This document shows positions 5,422-5,461 of a DNA stretch of 5,461 nucleotides, piece after piece (the stretch's first letter is position 1; every line of letters begins with the position of its first letter). A model generated the notes under the pieces. The model was not told the DNA's origin and made no database searches. It saw only the letters and a program-made list of their open reading frames with translations. The DNA comes from Bacteroidota bacterium (GTDB lineage: Bacteria; Bacteroidota; Bacteroidia; Chitinophagales; Chitinophagaceae): positions 1-5,461 of the forward strand of contig JAGWTX010000190.1 of the NCBI GenBank assembly GCA_028875955.1, written 5' to 3'. Made by a program: the position numbers and the translations under genes.

Positions 5422-5461
5422 AGTGCAATTTTAACCCTATCAGCAAATTTACATTCTTAAA

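Overview
This window looks like chromosome of a Bacteroidota bacterium, most likely in or near the Chitinophagaceae. The evidence is a TonB-dependent receptor tail followed by a DUF5689-type lipoprotein, an HtpG with the N-terminus typical of that phylum (MQKGQIRV...), a GxxExxY protein, and start codons without clear Shine-Dalgarno sequences. All recognisable genes lie on the + strand. The genus is an inference; no rRNA or other taxonomic marker is present.

Layout. (1) Up to 271 is the 3' end of a TonB-dependent outer-membrane receptor gene. It is followed after 67 bases by a 449-residue lipoprotein gene (339-1688) with an N-terminal DUF5689-like region and a C-terminal choice-of-anchor-J-like beta domain. 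These two form a probable surface uptake or attachment operon. A 24-codon open frame fills the gap exactly, with ATGA overlaps at both ends. (2) A 125-base gap holds candidate promoter elements, including a GG-N10-GC sigma-54-like site. It precedes htpG (1814-3685), a full-length Hsp90-family chaperone whose ATPase residues are all present. htpG ends in a strong intrinsic terminator (3710-3741). (3) After a 15-bp hyphenated palindrome comes a 351-residue FAD/NAD(P)/2Fe-2S reductase of the PaaE-like electron-transfer class (3837-4892). No oxygenase partner lies beside it. (4) From 4893 to 5031 there is a non-coding stretch. It opens with an imperfect 20-bp inverted repeat built from octamer units (CACAGAGG-like), which ends in a T6 run. 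A possible Bacteroidota-type promoter follows. (5) A GxxExxY-family protein with PD-(D/E)XK-like residues occupies 5032-5421, and the last 40 bases hold no gene I can see.

The blocks appear to be independent transcription units: envelope uptake, protein folding under stress, redox electron transfer, and a small nuclease-like protein of unknown role. I do not see a coherent new multi-gene system. The least explained parts are the octamer inverted repeat next to the GxxExxY gene, the near-identical 12-mers flanking that gene, the bridging 24-codon frame, and the htpG upstream region.
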